From Cyclobacterium roseum (GTDB taxonomy: Bacteria; Bacteroidota; Bacteroidia; Cytophagales; Cyclobacteriaceae): a stretch of DNA of 64,000 bases. Every line of letters begins with the position of its first letter. The first letter of the stretch is position 1. The position numbers and the translations under genes were made by a program. Positions 45,400 through 55,479 of this stretch are shown here, piece by piece. The stretch is taken from contig NZ_WNKF01000017.1 in the NCBI RefSeq assembly GCF_010119225.1, positions 45,390 to 109,389 of the forward strand, given 5' to 3'. The notes below the pieces were generated by a model, which saw only the letters and a program-made list of their open reading frames with translations, did no database searches and was not told the origin of the DNA.

Positions 45400-45739
45400 A
45401 CAGTCTTATTGCTGACCTGCTGATTTAAATACCTCAGCCTAATTTTCAAAACGTAAAAATACGATTAATTTGCAGTGGAACCAACGATGCCAGTACATCT
45501 TAATTTCGGGATTATGTGATAAGGGTTTCAAATCGCTTTCTTCCGGTCATCAAATCCGGTAGCTGCGTCTCCGGATTTACAGGGCTGTGCCTTCTCCCCT
45601 ACCAGCTAAAATGACAATCAGAGCGATTCACATTGTATCCGGATTTTATTACCTTTGTAATGGACCGTGATGGAATTAATTTTGGGCTCACTCGGTTTAC
45701 TATAATTAAATGAGCACGCCAATTTAAATTTGAAAAGAG
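45400..45739. other. 340-base intergenic region between thiL and the HesB-type gene
   Basis: Divergent spacer with no coding region. On the plus strand it has a full -7 match, TACCTTTG (45650-45657), about 82 bases before the downstream ATG. The middle part repeats short pieces such as ATCCGG/TCCGGAT, but no convincing hairpin or RNA gene is seen. Confidence 0.5.
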
Positions 45740-46066
45740 ATGATCATCGTTTCAGAAAAAGCCAGGGATCGAATCCTAGAATTGAAGCAGGAAGAGAATA
45801 GAAAAGAGGAAGAAAATATCCGGGTTTCTGTGAAAGGAGGCGGCTGTTCGGGACTCATGTACGACTTGGGTTTTGACGGCAGTACTTCAGAAACAGACCA
45901 TGTATTCGAAGATAATGGTGTAAAGATTATTGTAGACAGGAAGAGTTTACTTTACCTGGCGGGAACTACCTTGGAATTTACTGACGGTTTGAATGGAAAA
46001 GGATTTCAATTTGTAAATCCCAATGCCTCCAGAACCTGCGGTTGCGGGGAAAGTTTCTCCATTTAG
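45740..46066 (+). CDS. HesB/IscA-type iron-sulfur cluster carrier
   Basis: A 108-residue A-type carrier that receives and passes on iron-sulfur clusters. The three invariant cysteines are C36 (GGGCSG) and C100/C102 (TCGCGESFS). Length and motifs match the IscA/SufA/ErpA group; the exact member cannot be told. No suf or isc genes are adjacent. Followed by a strong terminator. Confidence 0.93.
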   Translation: MIIVSEKARDRILELKQEENRKEEENIRVSVKGGGCSGLMYDLGFDGSTSETDHVFEDNGVKIIVDRKSLLYLAGTTLEFTDGLNGKGFQFVNPNASRTCGCGESFSI

Positions 46067-46088
46067 GCCAGCATAACCAGTAGCCATT

Positions 46089-46133
46089 AATCCCAAAACA
46101 GGAGGACACCTCTTCTTGTTTTGGGATTTTTTA
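46089..46133 (+). terminator. intrinsic terminator after the HesB-type gene
   Basis: Perfect 12-bp stem (46089-46100 with 46117-46128), 16-base loop, followed by TTTTTTATT. Confidence 0.9.
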
Positions 46134-46214
46134 TTGCTATTATCCAACATTATATACCTATGAAAGCATTATTCACTTCAAATTTGCTTCAAAAAGGAAC
46201 ACGAAATTCGATCG

Positions 46215-46898
46215 ATGAAAATTCTGCTTATTGAGGATCAATTAGAGCTCTCGAATAATATTCGGGAATTTCTGGAATCCGAAGGGATTGTATGCGAGTC
46301 CTGCGATAATTGTTTCGATGCTCAGGACAGACTACTCGTTTACCCCTACGACTGTATTATACTGGACATCATGCTTCCGGATGGAAATGGACTGGACCTG
46401 ATTGATTTTATTAAAAAAAATCAAGATAGTAGTAATATTTTAATCATTTCGGCCAAAAATTCCCTCCAAGATAAATTGGACGGACTCGATTTAGGTGCAG
46501 ATGATTACATGACAAAGCCCTTTCATTTGGCTGAGCTACATGCTCGCTTAAAGGTACTGTACAGAAGAAATCAACTCGGGGGCTCGGATAAATTGATTTT
46601 TAATGAAATTCAGGTTAACCCTGAAAATTTGGAAGTGACTGTAAATCAAAACCTCCTTGATCTCACCAAAAAAGAATTTGACTTGTTGGTGTTTTTCCTT
46701 ACCAACAAAAACCGTGTACTGGGAAGGCAGGCCATTGTCCAGCACCTATGGGGGGATTATACCGATGACCTGGCCAATTTTGATTTTGTATACCAGCACA
46801 TAAAAAACCTCCGGAAAAAAATCTGCCAGGCGGGCGGTACCGATTACATCGAAACCGTCTATGGCATCGGCTATAAGTTTAATACGGCGAAAGAATGA
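46215..46898 (+). CDS. OmpR/PhoB-family response regulator
   Basis: A 227-residue DNA-binding regulator. The receiver domain has E7-D8 and the phospho-acceptor D51 (CIILDIMLPDGNG), followed by LIISAKN and DYMTKPF. The C-terminal winged helix runs from about residue 120 (LTKKEFDLLVFFLTNKNRVLGRQ) to the end (IETVYGIGYKF). Its stop overlaps the ATG of the following kinase gene (ATGA), so the pair is coupled, and both precede an outer-membrane receptor that is the likely target. Confidence 0.95.
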   Translation: MKILLIEDQLELSNNIREFLESEGIVCESCDNCFDAQDRLLVYPYDCIILDIMLPDGNGLDLIDFIKKNQDSSNILIISAKNSLQDKLDGLDLGADDYMTKPFHLAELHARLKVLYRRNQLGGSDKLIFNEIQVNPENLEVTVNQNLLDLTKKEFDLLVFFLTNKNRVLGRQAIVQHLWGDYTDDLANFDFVYQHIKNLRKKICQAGGTDYIETVYGIGYKFNTAKE

Positions 46899-48151
46899 AG
46901 TTAATTAACCAGTTTACCATATGGTATTTAGGAATATCGGTTATTGTGTTTTTAATCGGGGGAATACTTATTTTTTATAAACTGGAGTCGGAGATTGACT
47001 TTGAGCAAGGCAGGGAACTGGAAAGACACCTCGATCGCTATGCGCGGAAAATGGAATCCATGGATAACCCTTCCCGTCTGAGTAAGGAAAGGCTTGAAAT
47101 TAAGGAACTTCCATCGGACCAAGCACTGATTCCCTTTCAATTGGGTGACACGCTGGCTTGGCACCAACCTTTGGAACAGGTGGAACGTCAAGTTAAAGCA
47201 GGTAGGTCCTACCTGATAAATGGTAAGCATTACTACATGTCTATGTACGACATCATGATTGAGTCTGATGATATTACAGAGACCGTTGTACAAACCATGG
47301 TTGCCATATTTATATTACTTTTGATCTTTATTGCCGTTACCAGCAGGCTGGTTTCCAAAAAAATCCTACAACCCTTTCATTCCAGCTTAACTAAAATTAG
47401 AGAATTTACTTTTAAAGAGAATCAACCGCTGGTTTTTGAACCAAGCCGAATAGAGGAATTTGAAAAATTGCATGCGTTTCTAAATAGAATGTCTGAACGC
47501 ATGCTGGGTGATTATAAGATTGTGAAGGAATTTTCAGAGAACCTTTCGCATGAGATACAAACCCCCATCGCGATTACATCCGGTAAGCTAGAGCTCTTGC
47601 TGAATAGCCCCATTACCGACCAACAAGCTAGATGGATAGCAGCGGCTTACCAATCCACTCAAAAGATGAGTAAAATTGTAAATTCGTTAGCCACCTTAGC
47701 CAAATTGGAAAACCAGGAGTTTGAAGGGAACCAGCTCGTGGATTTATCTGGTTTGCTAAAAAATTCCATTGCTGGGTATGAAGAATTGGTAGCTATAAAA
47801 AACATCTCCCTTCATCACCAAATAGAACCGGGCATCAAAATCGAAATGCACCCAAACATGGCCGAGATGCTGATCGAAAACCTGCTCAGCAATGCCATTA
47901 AGCACAATGAAAAGCCGGGTTATATAAAGATTGAAGCAACACCTAAGCAGCTGAATTTCAGAAACAAAGGAGAAAAACCCAAAGCCAACGTTTCTGAATA
48001 TTTGGATAGGTTCAAAAAAGGAAACCCAAACAGTGAGTCCATTGGCTTGGGATTATCGATTATCCAACAAATTTGCAGGATTCATGGTTTTATCCTCGAC
48101 TATCAATTTATTGACGAAGAACATCGGGTAAGCATTCAACTTCAAAATTGA
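46895..48151 (+). CDS. membrane sensor histidine kinase
   Basis: A 418-residue kinase with transmembrane segments at about 5-25 and 132-155 and a short periplasmic sensor region of about 105 residues. The HisKA box has H219 (LSHEIQTPIAI). The ATPase domain keeps the N box (LIENLLSNAIKHNE) and a G2-type GLGLSIIQQI, but the G1 region reads FRNKGEKP instead of DxGxG; such a loosened G1 box occurs in some Bacteroidota kinases. Coupled to the response regulator upstream; the receptor gene follows by 42 bases. Confidence 0.93.
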   Translation: MKLINQFTIWYLGISVIVFLIGGILIFYKLESEIDFEQGRELERHLDRYARKMESMDNPSRLSKERLEIKELPSDQALIPFQLGDTLAWHQPLEQVERQVKAGRSYLINGKHYYMSMYDIMIESDDITETVVQTMVAIFILLLIFIAVTSRLVSKKILQPFHSSLTKIREFTFKENQPLVFEPSRIEEFEKLHAFLNRMSERMLGDYKIVKEFSENLSHEIQTPIAITSGKLELLLNSPITDQQARWIAAAYQSTQKMSKIVNSLATLAKLENQEFEGNQLVDLSGLLKNSIAGYEELVAIKNISLHHQIEPGIKIEMHPNMAEMLIENLLSNAIKHNEKPGYIKIEATPKQLNFRNKGEKPKANVSEYLDRFKKGNPNSESIGLGLSIIQQICRIHGFILDYQFIDEEHRVSIQLQN

Positions 48152-48193
48152 ATCAGATTGTCTGCTTATACTTGTATCATAACAGTAACAACC

Positions 48194-50536
48194 ATGAAAC
48201 TAAACCAACTATATCATCTAAGTTTCTGTATCCTTTTCCTGGCTCTTGCCGGGAAAGGGTATGGACAAACCGGGGAATTCTCGGTAAGGGGAAGTCTGAT
48301 AGACGGGGGGACTAATGATCCGCTTTCCTTTGTACAAGTTGCCCTCTACAAACCGGGTGAAGAACGACCACTCACCTTTTCCGACTCCAACGATGAAGGG
48401 AAATTTACACTACGTGCCCCAACCGGAGACTACATTCTTCGTTTTTTTCTAATTGGATTCGACGAAAAAGAGATCGCAATTAATCTCCAACAAAATCGGG
48501 TATTGGAACCGATCGAATTGATTCCGGAAAACCAAGACCTGGAAGAGGTAGTCGTCCAATCGTCCAAGTTTCCGATTCGATCCGATGCAGAGGGGCTTAC
48601 CATCAACCCCAGCCAAAATTTGTCCAACTTAGGAGGCACCCTGCTGGATATTCTTAGAAATACCCCATCAGTCAGTGTCTCGGAGGATGGAGCCATCACC
48701 CTGAGAGGAAGCTCAGGGACAAATGTCCTGATCAATGGCAGAAATTCCTCACTTACTCAAAACCTGGATCAAATCCCCGCCAGTGCAATCGAGCAGATAA
48801 AAATTATCAATAATCCCAATGCCAGGTATGATGCGGAAGCAGAGGCCGGGGTAATTGATATCATTTTGAAGAAGGGTCAAAGCCTAGGCACTCATGGAAA
48901 TGGGGAGTTAACCTATGGCACCAGAGGGAGAATGAATGCGGGAGTCAATATCAATCACCGCACGCTGAAGTACAATGTTTTTGGCGGTTACAACTTCCGA
49001 AGGTGGCGTTCTATTGGGGAGCGGCGAACCGAACGGGAAATATTTGAGGACGGCGAAATACTCGATCAAAACACCAATTCTACGAGTGAAAACCTCGGTC
49101 ATAATCTCAATTTTGGAGGCGATTATTACTTTGGAAATAACATCATCAGTTACGAGGGCTTTTTTCAGTCCAGTGACGATAGTCAGGTAAATACCTTATA
49201 CGCTGATCTGAGGGATGTTGAATCCAACGATCTGGTGCTGGAATATGTTCGAAGAAACCGGGAAACCGAGGCGGATGATGGCATAGACAACGCCTTGATC
49301 TATGAACGAACCTTTGACAGTCCCGACAAGAGTTTCAAAGTAATCGCAAGCAATTCCTATCGAAATCAATATAAAATTCAGAGAATTGATATCTTCAGGA
49401 ATAGCTCGGAGCCCCTGGACGAAAATCTAAATGGTAGAGAACGGGCATTCACAGATGAAAAACGATACACAACCGTCATTCAGACGGATTATACCACTCC
49501 ACTTGCTTCGGGAGCAAAGGTAGAGGCAGGGCTGAAGTCCACCATTCGGAAATTTGATAACGATTACATTTATACCCGCTTTGAAGAAAACATCCAGGAC
49601 TTTGTTCCCGATCCGGATGTAAGTAATCGCTTTGTTTACAACGATCAGATTCACGCTGGCTATTTGATTTACTCGGGCTCGTCAAAGCGTTTTGAATACA
49701 CCGCAGGTTTACGGGGGGAATATACCTATGTAGATACCTATTTGGCCAATACAGGGGAATCAAATCAGCAGAACTATTTTAATTTGTTCCCCAGTTTGCA
49801 AACCTTGTATAAGTTAAATGAAGAGAATTCCTTGAAATTCTCGTATAGCAGAAGAATAGACCGGCCCACTTCCTGGAGGCTAAATCCCTTTCCGGATATC
49901 ACTGACTCCCTAAGTGTGCGCCGTGGAAACCCCAATTTGCAGCCCGAAATGATCCATTCACTGGAATTCGGGCACCTGGCCAACTTTGAAAATTCTAGCC
50001 TAACGACCAATCTGTTTTACCGGCACGTGGATGGGCAGTTAGATTTTGTTACCATTATCGAAAACGGAATCTCTTATTCCCAACCCGCAAACCTTAATAC
50101 GGCAGAATCATATGGGGTGGAGTTTATTGGTATTACAGATATAAGCCCATGGTGGAACGTCAATGGAAGTGTGACTGCTTTTCGGATACGGGTAGATGGC
50201 TCGAACATCGGGGAGGAATTTGTGAACCAGGGCTTTGCCTGGAATTCCAAGTTAATGAACAGCTTCGAGCTTCCCAAAGGATTTAGCCTTCAGCTTGTAG
50301 GTAATTACGAATCCGCCGAAATAGAGGCACAGGGTAAGGATCTGTCACAATATTACATGGACGTAAACGTTCAAAAAAGCTTTTGGGAGAATAAAGGAGC
50401 CCTTTCAATAAGCCTTCGGGACGTATTTGATACACGAAGGTTTGCAGGAAATAGCCTAACCAACACGTTCCGACAAACCTTTTATGCCAAAAGAGAAACC
50501 CGTTTTGTCATGGTAAGCGGCAGGTACAGATTTTAA
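48194..50536 (+). CDS. TonB-dependent-type outer-membrane receptor with carboxypeptidase-regulatory domain
   Basis: About 780 residues. The start is ATG 48194; the frame also opens at TTG 48158 upstream. A signal peptide runs to about residue 25 (AGKGYGQ). A CarboxypepD-regulatory-like domain (FSVRGSLIDGGTNDPLSFVQVALY) comes next, then a plug (LEEVVVQSSKFPIRSDAEGL, GTNVLINGRNSSL) and a long barrel ending FVMVSGRYRF. It is of the OMP beta-barrel family seen as single receptors in Bacteroidota. The adjacent two-component system suggests induction by an extracellular signal. The substrate is not apparent. Confidence 0.9.
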   Translation: MKLNQLYHLSFCILFLALAGKGYGQTGEFSVRGSLIDGGTNDPLSFVQVALYKPGEERPLTFSDSNDEGKFTLRAPTGDYILRFFLIGFDEKEIAINLQQNRVLEPIELIPENQDLEEVVVQSSKFPIRSDAEGLTINPSQNLSNLGGTLLDILRNTPSVSVSEDGAITLRGSSGTNVLINGRNSSLTQNLDQIPASAIEQIKIINNPNARYDAEAEAGVIDIILKKGQSLGTHGNGELTYGTRGRMNAGVNINHRTLKYNVFGGYNFRRWRSIGERRTEREIFEDGEILDQNTNSTSENLGHNLNFGGDYYFGNNIISYEGFFQSSDDSQVNTLYADLRDVESNDLVLEYVRRNRETEADDGIDNALIYERTFDSPDKSFKVIASNSYRNQYKIQRIDIFRNSSEPLDENLNGRERAFTDEKRYTTVIQTDYTTPLASGAKVEAGLKSTIRKFDNDYIYTRFEENIQDFVPDPDVSNRFVYNDQIHAGYLIYSGSSKRFEYTAGLRGEYTYVDTYLANTGESNQQNYFNLFPSLQTLYKLNEENSLKFSYSRRIDRPTSWRLNPFPDITDSLSVRRGNPNLQPEMIHSLEFGHLANFENSSLTTNLFYRHVDGQLDFVTIIENGISYSQPANLNTAESYGVEFIGITDISPWWNVNGSVTAFRIRVDGSNIGEEFVNQGFAWNSKLMNSFELPKGFSLQLVGNYESAEIEAQGKDLSQYYMDVNVQKSFWENKGALSISLRDVFDTRRFAGNSLTNTFRQTFYAKRETRFVMVSGRYRF

Positions 50537-50566
50537 AATATTTGGGTTAAATTAATGGATGGAAAT

Positions 50567-50595
50567 CCGGGTTTCAGAGAAGCTCGGTTTTTTTT
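50567..50595 (+). terminator. terminator after the outer-membrane receptor gene
   Basis: Nine-bp stem (50567-50575 with 50579-50587; two G-U pairs) and a three-base loop, followed by eight T. Confidence 0.75.
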
Positions 50596-50695
50596 GTTTA
50601 TGGCAAAAACAAAACTAATGTCTTGAAAAATAGATTATTTTTTTGTAAAAAAGTAAGCAAATAACACCTGGTTTATTTATTTGACAATTTTAATT

Positions 50696-50703
50696 TAACT
50701 TTG
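50696..50703 (+). promoter_or_regulatory. -7 promoter element for the SusC/SusD operon
   Basis: TAACTTTG is a full TAnnTTTG match about 123 bases before the susC ATG, preceded by TTGAC at 50681. The message would carry a leader of about 115 nt. Confidence 0.5.
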
Positions 50704-50716
50704 TACATTAATCACA

Positions 50717-50736
50717 TGCCAATTTACTGTTTGGCA
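50717..50736 (+). promoter_or_regulatory. inverted repeat in the SusC leader
   Basis: TGCCAA (50717-50722) and TTGGCA (50731-50736) form a six-bp inverted repeat separated by eight bases, just downstream of the expected transcription start. It could be an operator or an RNA hairpin. Confidence 0.35.
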
Positions 50737-50825
50737 ATTAATTACAACAGCTAATTATTCTGTGTTTGTGAGCAGTTCACCCAAACTGGCCTAAAAGTGT
50801 TAAAAAAACCTAATCTATTAATAGT

Positions 50826-53800
50826 ATGAAAAAAAGTGTACTCTTTTTGGTGACACTCTTATTGGCTTTGCCAATGGCAGGGTGGTCCCAAAATAAAACC
50901 ATTTCGGGAACGGTTATTTCTGGTGAGGATAACATGACCTTACCAGGGGTAAATGTCCGCGTTCAGGGAACAAACCGGGGAACAGTAACTGACATAGACG
51001 GAAGTTATTCCATCAATGTCGCCAATGAAGAAATCCTGGTATTCTCCTACATTGGCTTTTTAAACCAGGAAGTGTCGGTAGGAAACCAAAGCACGATAGA
51101 CATCACCCTGTTACCGGATGCCAAAACGCTGGGAGAAGTAGTGGTCGTCGGCTATGGAAGCGTTACCCGCGGAGATTTGACGGGCAACGTCGCCTCTTTA
51201 AAAGGCTCGGAGATTGCGAATGTTCCGGTACCTACCTTTCAGGAAGCCCTCCAGGGAAGAATGTCCGGAGTATTTGTGGAATCCTCTAGTGGCAAGGTAG
51301 GCGAAGGAGTTAAAATCAGAGTGCGAGGTACCACGTCCATTTCTGGCGGAAATGAACCGCTTTACGTCATTGATGGGATTCCGGTCACCTCCGCTGGAAC
51401 GATCGGAAAAAGCAATCCAATGGCGGACATTAATTTCAACGACATCGAATCCTTTGAAGTGTTAAAAGATGCCTCTGCCGCAGCGATCTATGGAGCCAGG
51501 GCTTCCAATGGAGTGGTGTTGATAACCACAAAAAGTGGTACCGCCGGTAAGACCAAATTTAACGTGGGGATTCAACGGGGAGTAAGTAGCCCCACCCGGA
51601 AAAATGAATTTCTAAATGCGTCTCAATACGTGGAACTGATGCGGGAATCCGGATACAACAACGATCTTGCAAATGGATTGGACCCCATTAACAATCCGGA
51701 CGATTACGAGGATTCGGATCTTGAATTTGTGGAAAATCGCCTGGATCGCTATGCGGGACATACCGATTGGCGGGATGGGACGGTGAATACAAATTGGCAG
51801 GAACAGGCTTTCAACCCGGATGCCGGGACTACTAACGTGAACTTTTCCGCAAATGGCGGCAACGAGTCTACTCGGTTTTACTTTTCCACCGCCTATGACA
51901 AGCAAGATGGCATCATGATCCGGAATAAATTTGAGCGGATCTCCGGCAGGCTAAACCTGGATCATAAAGTATCGGATCGTTTTACCATAGGAGCGAATTT
52001 CAGTTTGACCAGGACCGAAACTACCCGATTACCGGAGGATAACCAGTTCAATAATCCCATTCAATTGGTAGCACTTGCGCCCATTACCCCGATACGGGAT
52101 GAAAACGGAGTCCTCTACGACCGTCCCACCACCACCTATTACAATAGCTTGATCGACTCTGAGAATGCTAACTGGCTATCTACGAGTTATCGGAATATTA
52201 ATAACATATTCGGAGAATACTCTTTTAATGAAAACTTGAGGTTTCGGTCTGATTTTGCGGTGGACATCATCAATCAAAATGACGATCGTTTTTTCGGGGC
52301 TCGAACGATCACCGGCCAGGGTACAAATGGTTTTGGAACTTCCCGATGGGCGAGAATTGTCAATTACAACACCAATAACTACTTCACTTATTCCAACACG
52401 TTTGACGAAAGGCATCAGTTAGAGGTCGTAGGTGGAATGTCTTTTCAAAAAACAGAAGACAACTACACCCGGGTGGACGGACAGGAATTTCCTTTGGATG
52501 CATTGAAAACACTCGAATCGGCTGCAGAAATTGTGGAAGGCACCTCTACCTTCACCAACTTTACTTTCTTGTCCTATTTTTCAAGGATCAATTACAAGTT
52601 GGACAATCGCTACCTGATGACGCTCAGTGCCCGTTACGATGCCTCATCCCGATTTGGAGAGAACAATAGATACGGATTTTTTCCTGCCGGATCCCTCGGC
52701 TGGATCCTAACAGAGGAGGCGTTTTTGAAAGGAAAGGAAGGGCTTAGTCTCCTAAAGTTAAGAACTTCATATGGAATAACAGGAAATGCGGAGATTGGAA
52801 ACTTTGATCATTTGGGCTTATATGGTCCTGCATCCTATGGTTTACGACCTGGGCTTCAACCCACCCAAATCAAAAACCCTGACCTTACCTGGGAAACCAC
52901 TGCGCAATTTAATGTTGGAATTGAATTTGGTTTATTCGACGATAGAATAACAGGGGAACTGGATTATTACGACAAACGAACCAGTGATTTGCTGTTATTA
53001 CTCCCTCTTCCGGGCACTTCCGGGTTTGCAAGCTTTAGACAAAACACGGGAAAAATGCAGAACTACGGGTTTGAAGTAGTGTTGAATTCTGCAAACTATG
53101 CCGACCAAAACTTTAGCTGGAATACCTCCCTTAATTTTGCCCGAAATATCAATCGGGTGCGGGAACTTTCTGAGGGACAGAATTCCATTCCTCCCTCCTC
53201 ATCCCGGTTCTTAAATGGGATATTCATTGGGGAGCCAATTGGCGTATTTTACGGACCCAGATACGCTGGCGTAGACCCAACTAATGGAGATGCCCTATAT
53301 TACAGCAATGAAGCTCTTACGGAAACCACTAATGATTTCAATGAAGCAACCAGAATGGTGGTAGGAGACCCCAACCCTGATTTTATTGCAGGCATCACCA
53401 ATGATATTACGTATAAAAATATACAACTTTCATTTCTCTTCCAGGGAGTATTCGGAAACGATATCTACGAAGGGGGCGGTGGGTTTTATGCCGCCAATGG
53501 CGATTGGTTTGACAATAGCACCGCTATCCAATTTAACCGATGGCAGAATCCGGGTGACGTCACTAATATACCACAAGCCCGACTTGGTGAATGCAATGGC
53601 TGTAATGCTTCCAGTCGCTATGTTTCAGACGGAAGTTATGTTCGTCTAAAAACCCTTTCACTTGGATACAACCTGCCTTCCAGCTTAATAGAGAAAATGA
53701 AGATTAATAGCGCCCGAGTCTATTTTATGGCACAGAACCTATTGACCTTTACCAATTATATGGGATGGGATCCGGAAGTAAACGCGGATTATTTGGGAAG

Positions 53801-53894
53801 TACTACTTCGGACTCGAATGTTTTCCAGGGTGTCGATTTCTATTCTGCACCGCAAGCCAAAACTTTTTCTTTAGGCCTTAATGTTGGATTTTAA
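50826..53894 (+). CDS. SusC/RagA-type TonB-dependent receptor
   Basis: A 1022-residue outer-membrane transporter that pairs with SusD. A signal peptide (about 1-21, LPMAGWSQ) and a CarboxypepD-regulatory domain (KTISGTVISGEDNMTLPGVNVR) lead to the characteristic SusC plug start VVVGYGSVTRGDLTGNVASL near residues 105-124; the barrel follows and ends with a terminal FSLGLNVGF. The N-terminal STN anti-sigma-interacting domain is absent. Substrate is unknown: no glycosidase, peptidase or sulfatase gene lies beside it. Confidence 0.97.
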   Translation: MKKSVLFLVTLLLALPMAGWSQNKTISGTVISGEDNMTLPGVNVRVQGTNRGTVTDIDGSYSINVANEEILVFSYIGFLNQEVSVGNQSTIDITLLPDAKTLGEVVVVGYGSVTRGDLTGNVASLKGSEIANVPVPTFQEALQGRMSGVFVESSSGKVGEGVKIRVRGTTSISGGNEPLYVIDGIPVTSAGTIGKSNPMADINFNDIESFEVLKDASAAAIYGARASNGVVLITTKSGTAGKTKFNVGIQRGVSSPTRKNEFLNASQYVELMRESGYNNDLANGLDPINNPDDYEDSDLEFVENRLDRYAGHTDWRDGTVNTNWQEQAFNPDAGTTNVNFSANGGNESTRFYFSTAYDKQDGIMIRNKFERISGRLNLDHKVSDRFTIGANFSLTRTETTRLPEDNQFNNPIQLVALAPITPIRDENGVLYDRPTTTYYNSLIDSENANWLSTSYRNINNIFGEYSFNENLRFRSDFAVDIINQNDDRFFGARTITGQGTNGFGTSRWARIVNYNTNNYFTYSNTFDERHQLEVVGGMSFQKTEDNYTRVDGQEFPLDALKTLESAAEIVEGTSTFTNFTFLSYFSRINYKLDNRYLMTLSARYDASSRFGENNRYGFFPAGSLGWILTEEAFLKGKEGLSLLKLRTSYGITGNAEIGNFDHLGLYGPASYGLRPGLQPTQIKNPDLTWETTAQFNVGIEFGLFDDRITGELDYYDKRTSDLLLLLPLPGTSGFASFRQNTGKMQNYGFEVVLNSANYADQNFSWNTSLNFARNINRVRELSEGQNSIPPSSSRFLNGIFIGEPIGVFYGPRYAGVDPTNGDALYYSNEALTETTNDFNEATRMVVGDPNPDFIAGITNDITYKNIQLSFLFQGVFGNDIYEGGGGFYAANGDWFDNSTAIQFNRWQNPGDVTNIPQARLGECNGCNASSRYVSDGSYVRLKTLSLGYNLPSSLIEKMKINSARVYFMAQNLLTFTNYMGWDPEVNADYLGSTTSDSNVFQGVDFYSAPQAKTFSLGLNVGF

Positions 53895-53906
53895 AAACGA
53901 AGAACA

Positions 53907-55289
53907 ATGAAATTTAACTATATAACACAGCTTTCGCTTATATTGAGCGCAATCACTTTGCTCAGTTCGTGTGTAGATCAGTTAGATCTGAAACCCGCTC
54001 AAAATGTGGAACCGGAAATAGCCTTGGGTAGCAGTACCGCAATCAGCCGAGTTCTGGTAGGAGCCTATGCAGACCTGAGAAATGAGGATCTATGGGGAGG
54101 ACGGACCATCCTTTATGCAGAAATGCTTGGTGCTAACAATGAAATTCGTTGGGAAGGCACCTTTAATCAACCCAGGGAAATTTATAATAAGAGTATAATT
54201 ACGAATAATACATTTATAACCGATACCTGGCTGAGAGCGTATAGTGCTATCAATTCGATCAACAACATACTAGACGCAATCAACTTGGTGGATGAAGCGG
54301 ACCGGAACAGGATACGAGGGGAAGCCTTATTTATCAGAGGGGCCATCTATTTTGAGTTAGTTAAACTATACGGACTACCTTATTCTGCAGGCAATACGGA
54401 CACCAATTTGGCTGTCCCCATCATGTTGACACCAACCACAGAAGTAGAGGAAGTGACCTTCGATCCCAGAAACACGGTAGAAGATGTCTACCAACAAGTA
54501 CTGGCTGATCTGGAAACTGCTGAGGGTTTACTCCCAGAGAGCAATGAATTTTTTGCCAGAAACTATGTAGCTTCCGCGCTGCTCTCAAGAGTCTACTTAC
54601 AGATGGAACGCTTTGACGATGCCAGGGATGCAGCCGATAGGGCAATTACCAATGCAACGGCAAATGGAAAAAGTTTGGTGAATAACTACATGGAAGCATT
54701 CAATAATGAAGCAGATACACAGGAAGATTTATTTGCCATTCAGGTAAATGCTCAGGATCCGGAAAATAACATGCACCTGTTTTATTCCACACCGGATTTT
54801 GGAGGAAGGGGTGGCGATGTCACTATTTTGGATGCACATGTCAGCCAATACGAAGCTGGAGATGAAAGGCTGGAACAGTTTGTAGTCAGAGCCGGTGAAA
54901 GACGTACCGATAAATGGAGGGACCAATTCCGCAACGTAAAAGTAATCCGCCTGGCCGAAATGTACCTCACCAGAGCAGAAGCCAATTTCCGCGAAGGGAC
55001 CGCTATTGGGGCCACGCCGCTGGAGGACATCAACCGGATTCGAACCCGGGTGAGTTTATCGGCCAAATCCAGTCTGAGCCTGGAAGAAATCCTGCTGGAG
55101 CGAAAACTGGAACTGGCTCATGAAGGACACTTTATCCATGATATAAAAAGGACCAGAGGGGAAATCCAGGACAATAATACCAATTCGTTGCAGTACAGTT
55201 ACGATGACCCCAGAATGGTGCTCCCAGTTCCTCAAAGGGAAATGGATGCCAATCCTGAATTGGTTCAAAACCCAGGTTATGGAGGATAA
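53907..55289 (+). CDS. SusD/RagB-type outer-membrane lipoprotein
   Basis: A 460-residue surface lipoprotein that caps the SusC transporter. Lipobox TLLSSC at about residues 17-22. The family pattern includes ADLRNEDLWGGR, RAYSAINSINNILDAI, RGEALFIRGAIYFELVKLYG in the middle and MVLPVPQREMDANPELVQNPGY at the end, which is the usual SusD C-terminus. It is 12 bases after susC. Followed by a terminator. Confidence 0.96.
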   Translation: MKFNYITQLSLILSAITLLSSCVDQLDLKPAQNVEPEIALGSSTAISRVLVGAYADLRNEDLWGGRTILYAEMLGANNEIRWEGTFNQPREIYNKSIITNNTFITDTWLRAYSAINSINNILDAINLVDEADRNRIRGEALFIRGAIYFELVKLYGLPYSAGNTDTNLAVPIMLTPTTEVEEVTFDPRNTVEDVYQQVLADLETAEGLLPESNEFFARNYVASALLSRVYLQMERFDDARDAADRAITNATANGKSLVNNYMEAFNNEADTQEDLFAIQVNAQDPENNMHLFYSTPDFGGRGGDVTILDAHVSQYEAGDERLEQFVVRAGERRTDKWRDQFRNVKVIRLAEMYLTRAEANFREGTAIGATPLEDINRIRTRVSLSAKSSLSLEEILLERKLELAHEGHFIHDIKRTRGEIQDNNTNSLQYSYDDPRMVLPVPQREMDANPELVQNPGYGG

Positions 55290-55383
55290 GTCTCTGCAAA
55301 AGACAAATTAGGATACGGGTTCATGCCCACCGGCGGTAACCTGAGGATAATTCGTTCCGGGGTATTTTCAAAATCAAACCAGT

Positions 55384-55417
55384 AAAGGCCACTCTCCTAG
55401 GGAAGTGGTCTTTTTTT
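55384..55417 (+). terminator. terminator after susC-susD
   Basis: Ten-bp stem (55384-55393 with 55404-55413; one G-U pair), ten-base loop, followed by a run of T. The gcvT start is 63 bases downstream. Confidence 0.85.
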
Positions 55418-55479
55418 GTATCCTGTTTCTGAAAAACTCCGGACTTTGCTTACCTTTAGGCTTTCCAAATCGCCAACTA

